NCBI GenBank assembly: GCA_002394305.1
Contig: DGTM01000019.1
Span: 1-64,000 of the forward strand
Length of the DNA stretch: 64,000 nucleotides
Reading direction: 5' to 3'
DNA from: Prevotellaceae bacterium UBA4336
GTDB taxonomy: Bacteria; Bacteroidota; Bacteroidia; Bacteroidales; Bacteroidaceae
The notes beneath the pieces are model-generated. The model did no database searches. It saw only the letters and a program-made list of their open reading frames with translations, and was not told where the DNA came from. The number at the start of each line of letters is the position of its first letter. Positions within the stretch are counted from its first letter, which is position 1. A program made the position numbers and the translations under genes. Positions 40,659-49,015 of this stretch are shown here, one piece after another.

Positions 40659-41252
40659 TTATTCAGTCTTGGCAGCAGCGCTCATTGCGCTTCTGGTCAT
40701 CTTAACCTGGCAAACGACGACGCTGGGGCTGGTTACCAGTTCGAGTCCTTCGAATTTGAGCTCGGCCACCTTGATGGTCTTGCCAAGTCCGAGGTTAGTG
40801 ACGTCGATGTTGAGGCATTCGGGAATGGCTGTGTAGGGAGCGCGTACCTTGAGCTTACGCACGCTGGCAGAGAGCTTACCACCAGCTTTTACGCCTTCTG
40901 CAAGGCCGGTCAGCTTGATGGGCACCTCCATGACGATGGGCTTCGTCTCGTTGATTTCGTAGAAGTCAATGTGGAGCAGCTTGTCGGTGACGGGATGGAA
41001 CTGGAGCTCCTTCATGATGGCCTTGCATTCCTTGCCGTCGATGTTGAGGTTCACGCTGTAGATGTCGGGAGAGTAGACGAGCTTGCGGAGCTCTTCCTGA
41101 GTGGCGCTGAAGCTGAATGCCTTGGGCAGGCCGTTCTCGCCCCTTGCTTCGCCATAGAGGTTGCAGGGCACTGCGCCCGACTTGCGGATTTCACGTGTAG
41201 CCTTCTTGCCTGTGGCGGTGCGGGCTGTTCCTGTTACGTTGATGCTTTTCAT
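40659..41252 (-). CDS. rplY: 50S ribosomal protein L25 (Ctc type)
   Basis: 197 residues, the long Ctc form with an N-terminal 5S-rRNA-binding domain ([27 protein letters not shown]) and a C-terminal TL5-type domain ([16 protein letters not shown]). Full promoter at 41335-41365. Heads the rplY-pth-pepT-S4 cluster. Confidence 0.96.
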   Translation of the reverse strand: MKSINVTGTARTATGKKATREIRKSGAVPCNLYGEARGENGLPKAFSFSATQEELRKLVYSPDIYSVNLNIDGKECKAIMKELQFHPVTDKLLHIDFYEINETKPIVMEVPIKLTGLAEGVKAGGKLSASVRKLKVRAPYTAIPECLNIDVTNLGLGKTIKVAELKFEGLELVTSPSVVVCQVKMTRSAMSAAAKTE

Positions 41253-41334
41253 TGTTGTTTTTGTTTGGTTGTGTTACTCTAAATTAAGTTTCTCTTTTGC
41301 TTAATTCGCCATCACACGGCTTCAAAAGCGGCTG

Positions 41335-41365
41335 CAAAGTTACGACTTTTTTCTGATATGGCAAA
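41335..41365 (-). promoter_or_regulatory. Promoter of rplY cluster
   Basis: Minus strand TTTG (41362-41365), 19 nt, TAACTTTG (41335-41342): full consensus. Divergent from the phosphatase promoter about 50 bp away. Confidence 0.75.
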
Positions 41366-41393
41366 GGGTTTGCTGAAATTTATAATTAAATAT

Positions 41394-41425
41394 GTTGCGC
41401 AGTACGCAGAATCGTCGTACCTTTG
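41394..41425 (+). promoter_or_regulatory. Promoter of the phosphatase-transporter pair
   Basis: GTTG (41394-41397), 20 nt, TACCTTTG (41418-41425). It excludes a start codon at 41423 and supports the ATG at 41465. Confidence 0.65.
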
Positions 41426-41464
41426 CACCTGCTGACGAATGTCCGACGAAACATTAACGCTACG

Positions 41465-41923
41465 ATGAAACCGAGGAAAATGAATATACTCTTTGTCTGC
41501 CACGGCAATATCTGCCGTTCGCCGATGGCTGAGTTCGTGATGAAGGAGCTTGTCTGCAGGGCGGGCCGTGAGGATGGGTTCTACATTGAGTCGGCTGCCA
41601 CTTCGACCGAGGAGATTGGCAACGCTGTCTATCCGCCTGCCCGACGCAAGCTGGCGGAGCATGGCATCTCTGCGGCGGGGAAGACTGCGCGGCAGCTGAC
41701 GCGGGACGACTACGGGCGCTTCGACCTGCTGGTGGGCATGGACTCGTGGAACATCCGTAACATGAACGTGATTTGCGGCGGCGACCCTGAGGGGAAGATT
41801 CACAGGCTGCTGGACTTCACGTCGTGCCCCGGGGATGTGGACGACCCGTGGTACACGGGCGATTTCGAGGCTACGTGGAGGGATGTGCTCGAGGGGTGTC
41901 AGGCTATTTTGAAAAGATATTGA
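41465..41923 (+). CDS. Low-molecular-weight protein-tyrosine phosphatase
   Basis: 152 residues. Catalytic P-loop FVCHGNICRSPMAEF (CX5R) near the N-terminus and the general acid Asp in DDPWYTGDF near the C-terminus. Starts at 41465 or 41480 (the latter preceded by GAGGAAA) both fit; an upstream TTG is inside the promoter. Two bases separate its stop from the transporter start, so the genes are coupled. Bacterial homologues act on tyrosine kinases of polysaccharide export or on arsenate; no such partner is seen here. Confidence 0.93.
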   Translation: MKPRKMNILFVCHGNICRSPMAEFVMKELVCRAGREDGFYIESAATSTEEIGNAVYPPARRKLAEHGISAAGKTARQLTRDDYGRFDLLVGMDSWNIRNMNVICGGDPEGKIHRLLDFTSCPGDVDDPWYTGDFEATWRDVLEGCQAILKRY

Positions 41924-41924
41924 T

Positions 41925-42857
41925 ATGAAGAAGCTCTGCAAGTTTATTTCCGACTACATGGGGTTGCTGGTGCTTCTGGCAGCCGTCTGTGCTTTCCTTT
42001 TCCCTGAGTTCTTTGCCCAGGTGAAGCCCTCTGTCATCAATCCGATGCTGGGCATCATCATGTTCGGCATGGGCTTGGCGCTGAAGGTCGAGGACTTCCG
42101 GGTGGTGTTCAGCCGCCCGCGGGACATCTTTATCGGCGTGGCGTCGCAGTTCATCGTGATGCCTTTGCTGGCTTTTGTGCTGACGCGGGTCTTTGCCCTC
42201 GACGAGGCGCTGGCCATCGGCGTGATTCTCGTGGGCTGTTGTCCCGGGGGGACGGCATCGAATGTCATCACCTATCTCTCCGGAGGCGACTTGGCGCTCA
42301 GCGTCGGCATGACGGGTGTTTCCACGCTTCTGGCACCCGTCGTGACGCCATTGCTCGTGTGGCTCCTGGCGGGAGAGAAGGTCGATGTGGATGTGGTGGC
42401 TATGTTCCTGAGCATCTTTTGGGTCATCATTCTGCCCATCCTGGCGGGCCTCGTGGTGAAACGCCTCTGGTCCAGACAGACGGAACGGGTAGCCGCCTAT
42501 CTGCCTGCCATCTCGTCGCTTGCCATTGCTGCCACCGTGATGATTGTCATAGGTGCCAGCGCCAAGAGGCTGCTCACGGGCGGCATGATTGTCATCCTGG
42601 TCGTGATGCTCCACAATGTCGGCGGCCTGCTCCTGGGCTATCTCGTGGGACGTGTGCTGCACCTGTCTTCGCCCAAGCGTCGTGCCCTGAGCATCGAGGT
42701 CGGGATGCAGAACTCGGGCCTTGCCTCGTCGCTTGCCACGTTGCACTTCGCGGCCTATCCCTTGGCTATTGTCCCCGGGGCTATCTTCAGCGTCTGGCAC
42801 AACATCAGCGGCGCCATCGTGGCGCGTATCTACTCCAGGGGCGGGTCGACTTCGTAG
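41925..42857 (+). CDS. Bile acid:sodium symporter family transporter
   Basis: 310 residues with nine to ten membrane segments. Family motifs: GIIMFGMGLALKVEDF, GCCPGGTASNVITYLSGGDLALSV (sodium-site region with unwound helices) and EVGMQNSGLASSLA. Substrate may be a bile acid, pantoate-like or other organic anion. Its 3' end overlaps the convergent small gene by 28 bp. Confidence 0.92.
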   Translation: MKKLCKFISDYMGLLVLLAAVCAFLFPEFFAQVKPSVINPMLGIIMFGMGLALKVEDFRVVFSRPRDIFIGVASQFIVMPLLAFVLTRVFALDEALAIGVILVGCCPGGTASNVITYLSGGDLALSVGMTGVSTLLAPVVTPLLVWLLAGEKVDVDVVAMFLSIFWVIILPILAGLVVKRLWSRQTERVAAYLPAISSLAIAATVMIVIGASAKRLLTGGMIVILVVMLHNVGGLLLGYLVGRVLHLSSPKRRALSIEVGMQNSGLASSLATLHFAAYPLAIVPGAIFSVWHNISGAIVARIYSRGGSTS

Positions 42858-43015
42858 CTCTCGGCGTTCTGTCGGGCTGTCTCCTCGATGGCTTCGTTGT
42901 GGCCGTTCAGGGCGGCAAAGGGTGCGAACTGTGCTGCTCGCTGGTACATCGACATCTGCGGGTGCTTCCTTGAGACGTGATGCGGCAGGTTGATGATGTC
43001 GTCGTAGGCGTTCAT
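42830..43015 (-). CDS. Small conserved partner of a Y-family polymerase, YolD-like
   Basis: 61 residues: YDDIINLPHHVSRKHPQMSM and YQRAAQFAPFAALNGH are the conserved parts. Similar small proteins are found directly after UmuC/DinB-like genes in Firmicutes (YolD) and Bacteroidetes. Its ATG overlaps the polymerase stop by 4 bp, so it is translated with it. It may modulate the polymerase; this is inference from context. Confidence 0.75.
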   Translation of the reverse strand: MNAYDDIINLPHHVSRKHPQMSMYQRAAQFAPFAALNGHNEAIEETARQNAESYEVDPPLE

Positions 43016-44541
43016 TTCCTGTGTCCTCCTATCTGGTTGTTGCGTTCGCGTGCCGTCGCGCCGTCGGCATAGCTCGTTCCCCGCAGGATGGCGTTCTTGC
43101 CGAAGCGCTGCTTGATGCTGAGGATGGCTTCCTGCATGCGGCGCTCCTTCTCGCGCTCAGTCTTCTTGGCTTTCTTCTTTTGTGCCAGTGCCTCGTAGTC
43201 GGTGAAGAGGTCGAGCTGGAGCGTTCCGTCCCCCGACGCCTGCGCCTCGTCCGCCCGGGCCTGTTCTTCGGGGATGATGTGATTGGTGGCGATGTTCAGG
43301 CGGCGTATGAGCAGGAGGGGGTTGACGAAGTGGTCGTAGAGCCGGAGCACGGCATCGATGATCTCGCGACTCGACGAGGACTGCCCCTCGAGGTTGGCCG
43401 TGCCGTGGGCACTCTTGGGCACCAGTCGGCCGTAGTAGTCGGCTACGACTTCTCCCTTGTATCGTGCTGCAATCTCCGGCCGGGTGAGGCTCTCCCTGTC
43501 GTAGCCGACGTGGAGCACCAGCTGGTTCGTCGTGAGCCGTTTCTCCACGAGCTTCAGGCTGATGGCATCGGCCATCTCGGCGGCGACGTTGCGTGCCTGG
43601 GCAAAGGTGTAAGGCTGCGTCAGCACCTGTCCGCTGCTCATCGAGTTGACTTTCGGGCGGTAGGCCTTCACGTCGGCGATGGTGCAGGGCTCCCATCCCC
43701 AGGCGTGGTCTATCAGAAGCTCTGCGTTCACGCCGAAGAGACGGTAGAGCAGGTCCTCGTTCTCCACGGAGCAGCGGGCTATCTTGCCCATCGTGTCGAT
43801 GCCGTATCGGGCAAGCTTCTCGGCCAGGCCGTGCCCTACGCGCCAGAAGGCCGTGAGCGGATGGTAGTTCCACAGCGTCCGCCGGTACGACATCTCGTCC
43901 AGCTCGGCTATGCGCACGCCGTCCCTGTCGGCAGGCATGTGCTTCGCCACGATGTCCATCGCCACCTTGCTGAGGTACATGTTTGTGCCGATGCCGGCGG
44001 TCGCCGTGATGCCCGTCGTCCGCAGGACGTCGCGTATCATCGTGATTGCCAGCTCGTGGGCTGTCTTCTTGTAGGTGCCCAGATAGTTGGTGACGTCCAT
44101 GAAGACCTCGTCGATGCTGTACACGTGGATGTCCTCGGGCGCGATGTATTTCAGGTAGACCTGGTAGATGCGCGTGCTGTATTCGATGTAGAAAGCCATG
44201 CGCGGCATGGCACGTATGAAGTCCAGCTCCAGCTCGGGGTGCTGCCTTATCTCCGTGTCGTCGGTCGACTTGCCTCGGAATCCGTAGCCTCCCAGCTGCT
44301 TCCGGCGCTCGTTGTTCACCTCCCTGACGCGCTGCACGGCCTCGAACAGACGGGCACGACCCGATATGCCGTATGCCTTCAGCGAAGGCGACACGGCCAG
44401 ACAGATCGTCTTCTCCGTCCGGCTCTCGTCGGCCACAACCAGGTTCGTGGTCAGCGGGTCGAGTCCCCGCTCCACGCACTCCACGCTGGCATAGAACGAC
44501 TTGAGGTCGATGGCGATGTATGTGCGTTTGCCGTCAGTCAC
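43012..44541 (-). CDS. Y-family DNA polymerase (UmuC/ImpB-like)
   Basis: 509 residues. Translesion polymerase with catalytic carboxylates in IAIDLKSFYASVECVERGLDP and YSIDEVFMDVTNY, HhH region (GHGLAEKLARYGIDTMGKI), little-finger domain and a C-terminal clamp-binding motif LQLDLFTD. A basic KKKAKKTEREKER segment follows the clamp motif. Used in DNA damage tolerance. Coupled to the YolD-like gene. No LexA-type box was recognised upstream. Confidence 0.94.
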   Translation of the reverse strand: MTDGKRTYIAIDLKSFYASVECVERGLDPLTTNLVVADESRTEKTICLAVSPSLKAYGISGRARLFEAVQRVREVNNERRKQLGGYGFRGKSTDDTEIRQHPELELDFIRAMPRMAFYIEYSTRIYQVYLKYIAPEDIHVYSIDEVFMDVTNYLGTYKKTAHELAITMIRDVLRTTGITATAGIGTNMYLSKVAMDIVAKHMPADRDGVRIAELDEMSYRRTLWNYHPLTAFWRVGHGLAEKLARYGIDTMGKIARCSVENEDLLYRLFGVNAELLIDHAWGWEPCTIADVKAYRPKVNSMSSGQVLTQPYTFAQARNVAAEMADAISLKLVEKRLTTNQLVLHVGYDRESLTRPEIAARYKGEVVADYYGRLVPKSAHGTANLEGQSSSSREIIDAVLRLYDHFVNPLLLIRRLNIATNHIIPEEQARADEAQASGDGTLQLDLFTDYEALAQKKKAKKTEREKERRMQEAILSIKQRFGKNAILRGTSYADGATARERNNQIGGHRK

Positions 44542-44557
44542 AGGTATATGCTACAGA

Positions 44558-44593
44558 ACGAGGGTGCGCCAGCTTGGTACGGCACACCCTCGT
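44558..44593. terminator. Strong hairpin between rubredoxin and the polymerase gene
   Basis: ACGAGGGTGCGCC (44558-44570) pairs with 44581-44593 with one mismatch around a 10-nt loop. It follows the rubredoxin stop by 17 bp and precedes the polymerase start by 17 bp on the minus strand, so it may terminate or attenuate read-through. No clear U-tract. Confidence 0.55.
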
Positions 44594-44610
44594 CGCAGAT
44601 GGTTCGTTCG

Positions 44611-44769
44611 TTATTCGGCAGAGAACTGGTCCTTGCCTACGCTGCACACGGGGCACTCGAAGTCCTCGGGCACTTCTTCCCAGGGCGTGCCGGGTGCTAT
44701 ACCTGCCTCGGGTACTCCGACTTCGGGGTCATACTCCCAGCCGCATACGTCGCATACATACTTTGTCAT
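44611..44769 (-). CDS. Rubredoxin
   Basis: 52 residues. The four iron ligands are in YVCDVCGWEYDP and FECPVCSVGKDQF, with PGTPWEEVPEDF between. A cytoplasmic one-electron carrier used in oxygen and peroxide detoxification in anaerobes. An upstream open frame to 44895 adds an unrelated extension and is not used. Confidence 0.97.
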   Translation of the reverse strand: MTKYVCDVCGWEYDPEVGVPEAGIAPGTPWEEVPEDFECPVCSVGKDQFSAE

Positions 44770-44918
44770 GGTGGTCAGTGTTAAAATGGTTAATAAATAA
44801 TGTGTACTCTCTAATCGTGAGTGCAAATTTACGACATATAATCCTATTTTACAAATTTCTTCCCGAAAACCTTCGAAAACTTTTCCACGCCACACCTACT
44901 TTTCTTTCGACGCATGCC

Positions 44919-45016
44919 ACAAAACTTTTTCAATGGCACGGAAATATATTTCAAAGCCTTTGAAATATATTTTAGTGCCTCGGAAATATATTTCAGAGCC
45001 ATAGAAAAAGTTTTGT
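44919..45016. repeat. Inverted-repeat-bounded element with 21-bp units, copy B
   Basis: ACAAAACTTTTTC (44919-44931) and GAAAAAGTTTTGT (45004-45016) are perfect 13-bp inverted ends. Three 21-bp units inside begin GAAATATATTT; two carry the perfect 12-bp palindrome GAAATATATTTC. Same family as 30002-30107. Confidence 0.88.
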
Positions 45017-45039
45017 TCCGCGCGTCGGGAAACTTCTAT

Positions 45040-45222
45040 CTGCACCGAACGGAAATTGTCGCCTCGTCGAACGGAAATTGTCGCCCCGCCGAATTCGTAA
45101 TAAGGGGCTGCGTCACGGTTCCATCAGACATAATAAAACAACGGATTAAACGGATTGTACGGTCTCATGCTTGCTGATGGTCAGCACATAAGATAATCCG
45201 TAAAATCCGTTTAATCCGTTGT
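45040..45222. repeat. Intergenic repeats before galK end
   Basis: GAACGGAAATTGTCGCC occurs twice (about 45048 and 45069). ACAACGGATTAAACGGATT (45138-45156) has a perfect 19-bp inverted copy at 45204-45222. No gene is seen between the rubredoxin start and 45280. Confidence 0.75.
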
Positions 45223-45279
45223 CGTTAATCGCGACAGACTTTCTTTCCCTGTCTGTGTCGCAGGGACTGAGAGCCCGTC

Positions 45280-46440
45280 TTAACAGAGCTTGCGGGCGCC
45301 GTCGCCGATGACAACGTCAATGACGATGGGCTTCTTGCCGTACTTCTTCTGGAACTTCTCTACGACAACCTTCTTGAAGTTGGCTGCCAATTCGTCGGCC
45401 ACGAGGTTGATAGTGCAGCCGCCAAAGCCGCCGCCCATGATGCGAGAGCCGGTCACGCCCTCTTCCTTGGCAACCTCGTTGAGGAAGTCAAGCTCCTCGC
45501 AGCTTACCTCGTACTCCTTCGAGAGGCCGTGGTGTGTCTCGTACATCATCTTGCCGACGGTCTCGTAGTCGTCCTTCTTGAGGGCGTCGCAGACAGTCAG
45601 TACGCGTGCAACCTCGCCGATGACGTAGCGGGCGCGCTTGTACTCGTCCTCCGTAATCTGGCTCTTCACCTCCTCGAGCATGTCGTAGTTGGCGTCGCGC
45701 AGGCTCTTCACCTCGGGATGAATCTTGCTGATGACCTCGGCCACGTGCTCGCACTGCAGACGGCGCTCGTTGTAGGGAGAGCCCTTCAGCTCGTGCTTCA
45801 CGCAGCTGTTGACGAGGATGAGCTGGTAGCCCTTCGGGTTCCAGGGGAAATACTCGTACTCACCGCTGCGGCAGTCGAGGCGGAGCAATGCCCCCTTCTT
45901 GCCGAGACAGCTGATAGCCTGGTCCATGATGCCGCAGTTCACACCGACGTACTTGTGCTCTGTGCGCTGGCCGACCTTGGCAAGTTCCATGCGGTCTATC
46001 TTGTTCTCACCGAAGAGGTCGTTGAGGCCGAAAGCGTATGTGCTCTCCAGGGCGGCAGAGGAACTCATGCCTGCACCGAGGGGCACGTCGCCTGCGAAGG
46101 CGGTGTTGAAGCCCTCCACGGGAACGCCCAGAGCCATCATCTCGCGGCAGACGCCGTAGATGTAGCGAGCCCAAGTAGCGTTGGGGCCCTTCTCGTCGTC
46201 GAGAGAGAACTGCACGCGGTCCTTGAGGTCGATGCTGTAAGCGTCGACGGTGCGTGTGCCGTTGGGCTTAATCTCGGCAATGATGCCCTGTTCCACAGCT
46301 CCGGGGAATACGAAACCGTTGTTATAGTCCGTGTGTTCGCCAATGAGGTTGATGCGGCCGGGAGAGGCATATACGGAGCCAGTCGTGCCGTCGAAGTGCT
46401 TGATGAAACGACTTCTTACGTCGTCGATTGTTAGTCTCAT
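45280..46440 (-). CDS. galK: Galactokinase
   Basis: 386 residues. Phosphorylates galactose at C1 (Leloir pathway). Signature GRINLIGEHTDYNNGFVFP, GHMP-kinase P-loop VPLGAGMSSSAALE and C-terminal RIMGGGFGGCTINLV. Last of three galactose genes; 43 bp after the transporter. Confidence 0.96.
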   Translation of the reverse strand: MRLTIDDVRSRFIKHFDGTTGSVYASPGRINLIGEHTDYNNGFVFPGAVEQGIIAEIKPNGTRTVDAYSIDLKDRVQFSLDDEKGPNATWARYIYGVCREMMALGVPVEGFNTAFAGDVPLGAGMSSSAALESTYAFGLNDLFGENKIDRMELAKVGQRTEHKYVGVNCGIMDQAISCLGKKGALLRLDCRSGEYEYFPWNPKGYQLILVNSCVKHELKGSPYNERRLQCEHVAEVISKIHPEVKSLRDANYDMLEEVKSQITEDEYKRARYVIGEVARVLTVCDALKKDDYETVGKMMYETHHGLSKEYEVSCEELDFLNEVAKEEGVTGSRIMGGGFGGCTINLVADELAANFKKVVVEKFQKKYGKKPIVIDVVIGDGARKLC

Positions 46441-46483
46441 GATAATTTCGTTATTTCGTTATGTCGTTATTACGTTGTATTAA

Positions 46484-47743
46484 TTACTCTGCTGCCTTCT
46501 TGCTTACGCGGCTGCCGATGAGGGCATAGAAGAGGATGTATGCTGCGCAAAGGCAAGGCACGATGTAGCTGGTGAGGTAGCTGCCCGTGAAGTCGACAAC
46601 CCAAGCCTGAACAGCCACCATCACGGCACAGCCGAATACCATCGTCATGAAGATGCCGGATGCAGCTGCAGTGTACTTGCCGAGGCCTTCGACTGCCATG
46701 TTGAAGATGCCGCCCCACATGACGGATGTGCAGAGACCCACGCAGATGAATGCAGCTACGCCGATGGGAACCTGTGTCCATACGACATTGAGGTTCGCCC
46801 AGTCAACGCCGGGAACGTTAGCGGTCATCGTCTCGGGAGCAAACATGCCGAAGAGAATCAGTATGACAGCCACGCATGCGGTTGTGGCAACCATCGTACG
46901 GCTGCTGACCTTACCACCGATGCTGCCGCCTACAGAACGGCCGATGAACATGGCAAACCAGTAAACGGCTGCAATCAGGGAAGCCGTGCCTGCTGCAACG
47001 CCGCAGTCGCTGATGAGATACTTAATCATGTAGGTGGGAGTGCCAACCTCAACGCTCATGTACAGGAAGATAGCCAGAGCACCGAGAGCAAAGTGGCGGA
47101 AGCCGAGAGCACCCTTGATGAGCTCCATCTTCACGGGCTCCTGTGCGGGCTCTTCAATCTTGGTCAGGAACATCACGAACAGGGCCAGCAGGAAGATAGC
47201 CAGTGCGATGTACATGGCAGGAGCAGCATCTGTGATGGCTGTGTCCTTGGTAACCTCGCCGATGAGGGCGCCCAGGATGATGTAAACTGCCACGGCAGCG
47301 CAGGAGTTGAAAGCGCCACCAATCTGGATGAGCTGGTTGCCGGTGTTGCCGCCGCCGCCCAGAAGGTTCAGCAGAGGATTGACAACGCAATTGAGCATAC
47401 ACATGCAGAAACCGCTGATGAAAGCGCCTGCCAGGTAAACCCACATGCTTTCCATCGTGCCCGAAAGCAGTTCGAGAACCATGCCGATGATGCCGACAAT
47501 GAGGGCAAGGATGGCTGTCTTCTTGTAGCCGTACTTAACGATGAGCATACCGCTGGGGATACCCATCACCAGGTAGGCAATGAAGTTTGCATAGTTGCCA
47601 ATCTGTGACTGAAGTTCAGAAGCTCCGAACTGGTTCTGTACGATGACTGCCATAGGCGAACAGAGGTTCGTCACGAAGGCAATCATAGCGAAGAGGGCGA
47701 TCATCATGATAATCGCAGCCCACTGTTTTGATTTTTGTGCCAT
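46484..47743 (-). CDS. MFS sugar permease (FHS family, glucose/galactose type)
   Basis: 419 residues with about 12 membrane segments. NYANFIAYLVMGIPSGMLIVKYGYKKT and the half-repeat IAAVYWFAMFIGRSVGGSIG are typical of fucose/glucose/galactose proton symporters. Located between galM and galK, so galactose is the likely substrate. Confidence 0.92.
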   Translation of the reverse strand: MAQKSKQWAAIIMMIALFAMIAFVTNLCSPMAVIVQNQFGASELQSQIGNYANFIAYLVMGIPSGMLIVKYGYKKTAILALIVGIIGMVLELLSGTMESMWVYLAGAFISGFCMCMLNCVVNPLLNLLGGGGNTGNQLIQIGGAFNSCAAVAVYIILGALIGEVTKDTAITDAAPAMYIALAIFLLALFVMFLTKIEEPAQEPVKMELIKGALGFRHFALGALAIFLYMSVEVGTPTYMIKYLISDCGVAAGTASLIAAVYWFAMFIGRSVGGSIGGKVSSRTMVATTACVAVILILFGMFAPETMTANVPGVDWANLNVVWTQVPIGVAAFICVGLCTSVMWGGIFNMAVEGLGKYTAAASGIFMTMVFGCAVMVAVQAWVVDFTGSYLTSYIVPCLCAAYILFYALIGSRVSKKAAE

Positions 47744-47827
47744 TTGTTAAAGTAAGTTGTTTATTAGTTATTGTTTAGGATATTTGTTGTGCAGGGTATA
47801 ATCTCTAATCCTTAATCTCTAATCCCA

Positions 47828-48913
47828 CTACTCAACGCCAAACTGATAGACAGTCTTCTGCCTGTAGATGTCGCCCGGCTTGAGTATGCAACTGGGGAAG
47901 TAGGCGCGGTTAGGTGTGTCGGGGAAGTGCTGTGCTTCGAAGCAGAGGGCAGAGTACTTGGGATAGGTGGCGCCGCCGTTGCCTGTGAAGCCGCTGAGCC
48001 AGTTGCTGCTGTAGAACTGTACGCCCGGCTCGGTCGTATACATCTTCAGGCATCGTCCGCTGTTAGGCTCTACGCACTTGACGGCAAAAGAAAGTTCGCC
48101 AGGCTCGCGCTTGTTCAGCACGAAGCAATGGTCGTAGCCCGTGCCGTTGACGATTTGCTGGCAGCTGGTGTCGCCGATGCGTTCGCCCACAGCATGAGGC
48201 TCGCGGAAGTCGAAGGGTGTACCTTCCACCTTGAGGATTTCGCCCGTCGGGATGCTTGTCTCGTCGATGGGAATAAAGAAATCCGCGTTGATGGTAAGGA
48301 TGTTGTTGAGGGCTTCGGGAGTCGGGTTGGCTATGCCGGCCAGGGAGAAGAAGCCGTGGCTCGTCATGTTGACGATGGTCTTCTTGTTCGTCGTGCCGCG
48401 ATAGTCGATGATGAGCTCATTGTCTTCCGTCAGGCTGTACTTCACGTTCATGTGAAGCTCGCCGGGGAAGCCCTCTTCGTAATAGGCAGAGACATAGCGG
48501 AGCACAAGCTCGTGCTCGTTGATCTGCTCTGCATCCCAGACACGGGCATGGAAACCGGTGGGACCGCCATGCAGGTGGTTGGGACCATTGTTGACGGCCA
48601 GGCTGTAGTCCTTGCCGTTCATCGTGAAGTGCCCCTTGGCGATGCGGTTGCCGTAGCGACCGACCAAGGTGCTGAGGAAGGGCTCGGGGCTGTCGATGAC
48701 ATGCTGGATGCTGTCGTGTCCTTGTATAACATTGGCCATCCTGCCTTCCCTGTCGGGAACCATGATGGCCATTATAGCACCGCCGTAGTTGGTGATGCTC
48801 ACTTCCATTCCGTCGCTATTGGTCAGGGTGTAGAGGTCTGTCTCCTTTCCCTGTACAACTGCTTGGAAATTCTCTCTCTTTAATCCGGAAATAAGTTGCT
48901 TGTCCATTGGCAT
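47828..48913 (-). CDS. galM: Aldose 1-epimerase (galactose mutarotase)
   Basis: 361 residues. Catalytic residues lie in RYGNRIAKGHF, NNGPNHLHGGPTGFHARVWD, MTSHGFFSLAG and LCFEAQHFPDTPN. Interconverts alpha and beta galactose for GalK. First gene of the galM-permease-galK operon, with a full promoter 30 bp upstream. Confidence 0.95.
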   Translation of the reverse strand: MPMDKQLISGLKRENFQAVVQGKETDLYTLTNSDGMEVSITNYGGAIMAIMVPDREGRMANVIQGHDSIQHVIDSPEPFLSTLVGRYGNRIAKGHFTMNGKDYSLAVNNGPNHLHGGPTGFHARVWDAEQINEHELVLRYVSAYYEEGFPGELHMNVKYSLTEDNELIIDYRGTTNKKTIVNMTSHGFFSLAGIANPTPEALNNILTINADFFIPIDETSIPTGEILKVEGTPFDFREPHAVGERIGDTSCQQIVNGTGYDHCFVLNKREPGELSFAVKCVEPNSGRCLKMYTTEPGVQFYSSNWLSGFTGNGGATYPKYSALCFEAQHFPDTPNRAYFPSCILKPGDIYRQKTVYQFGVE

Positions 48914-48942
48914 AAGTTTTTATCTTTTGATAATTTCTCATG

Positions 48943-48973
48943 CAAATCTACAACTTTTTTCACATAAATCAAA
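48943..48973 (-). promoter_or_regulatory. Promoter of the galactose operon
   Basis: Minus strand TTTG (48970-48973), 19 nt, TAGATTTG (48943-48950): full consensus. Confidence 0.75.
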
Positions 48974-49015
48974 AGGAAAGAGCGGAAATCTTGATTGCTG
49001 ACATGCTAAAAGACG

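Noticed and set aside
41423..41464. Upstream start for the tyrosine phosphatase
   Set aside because: The TTG at 41423 lies inside the -7 box TACCTTTG, so it would not be transcribed in full.
44770..44895. N-terminal extension of rubredoxin
   Set aside because: Rubredoxin is complete from 44769; the extension is not family-like.
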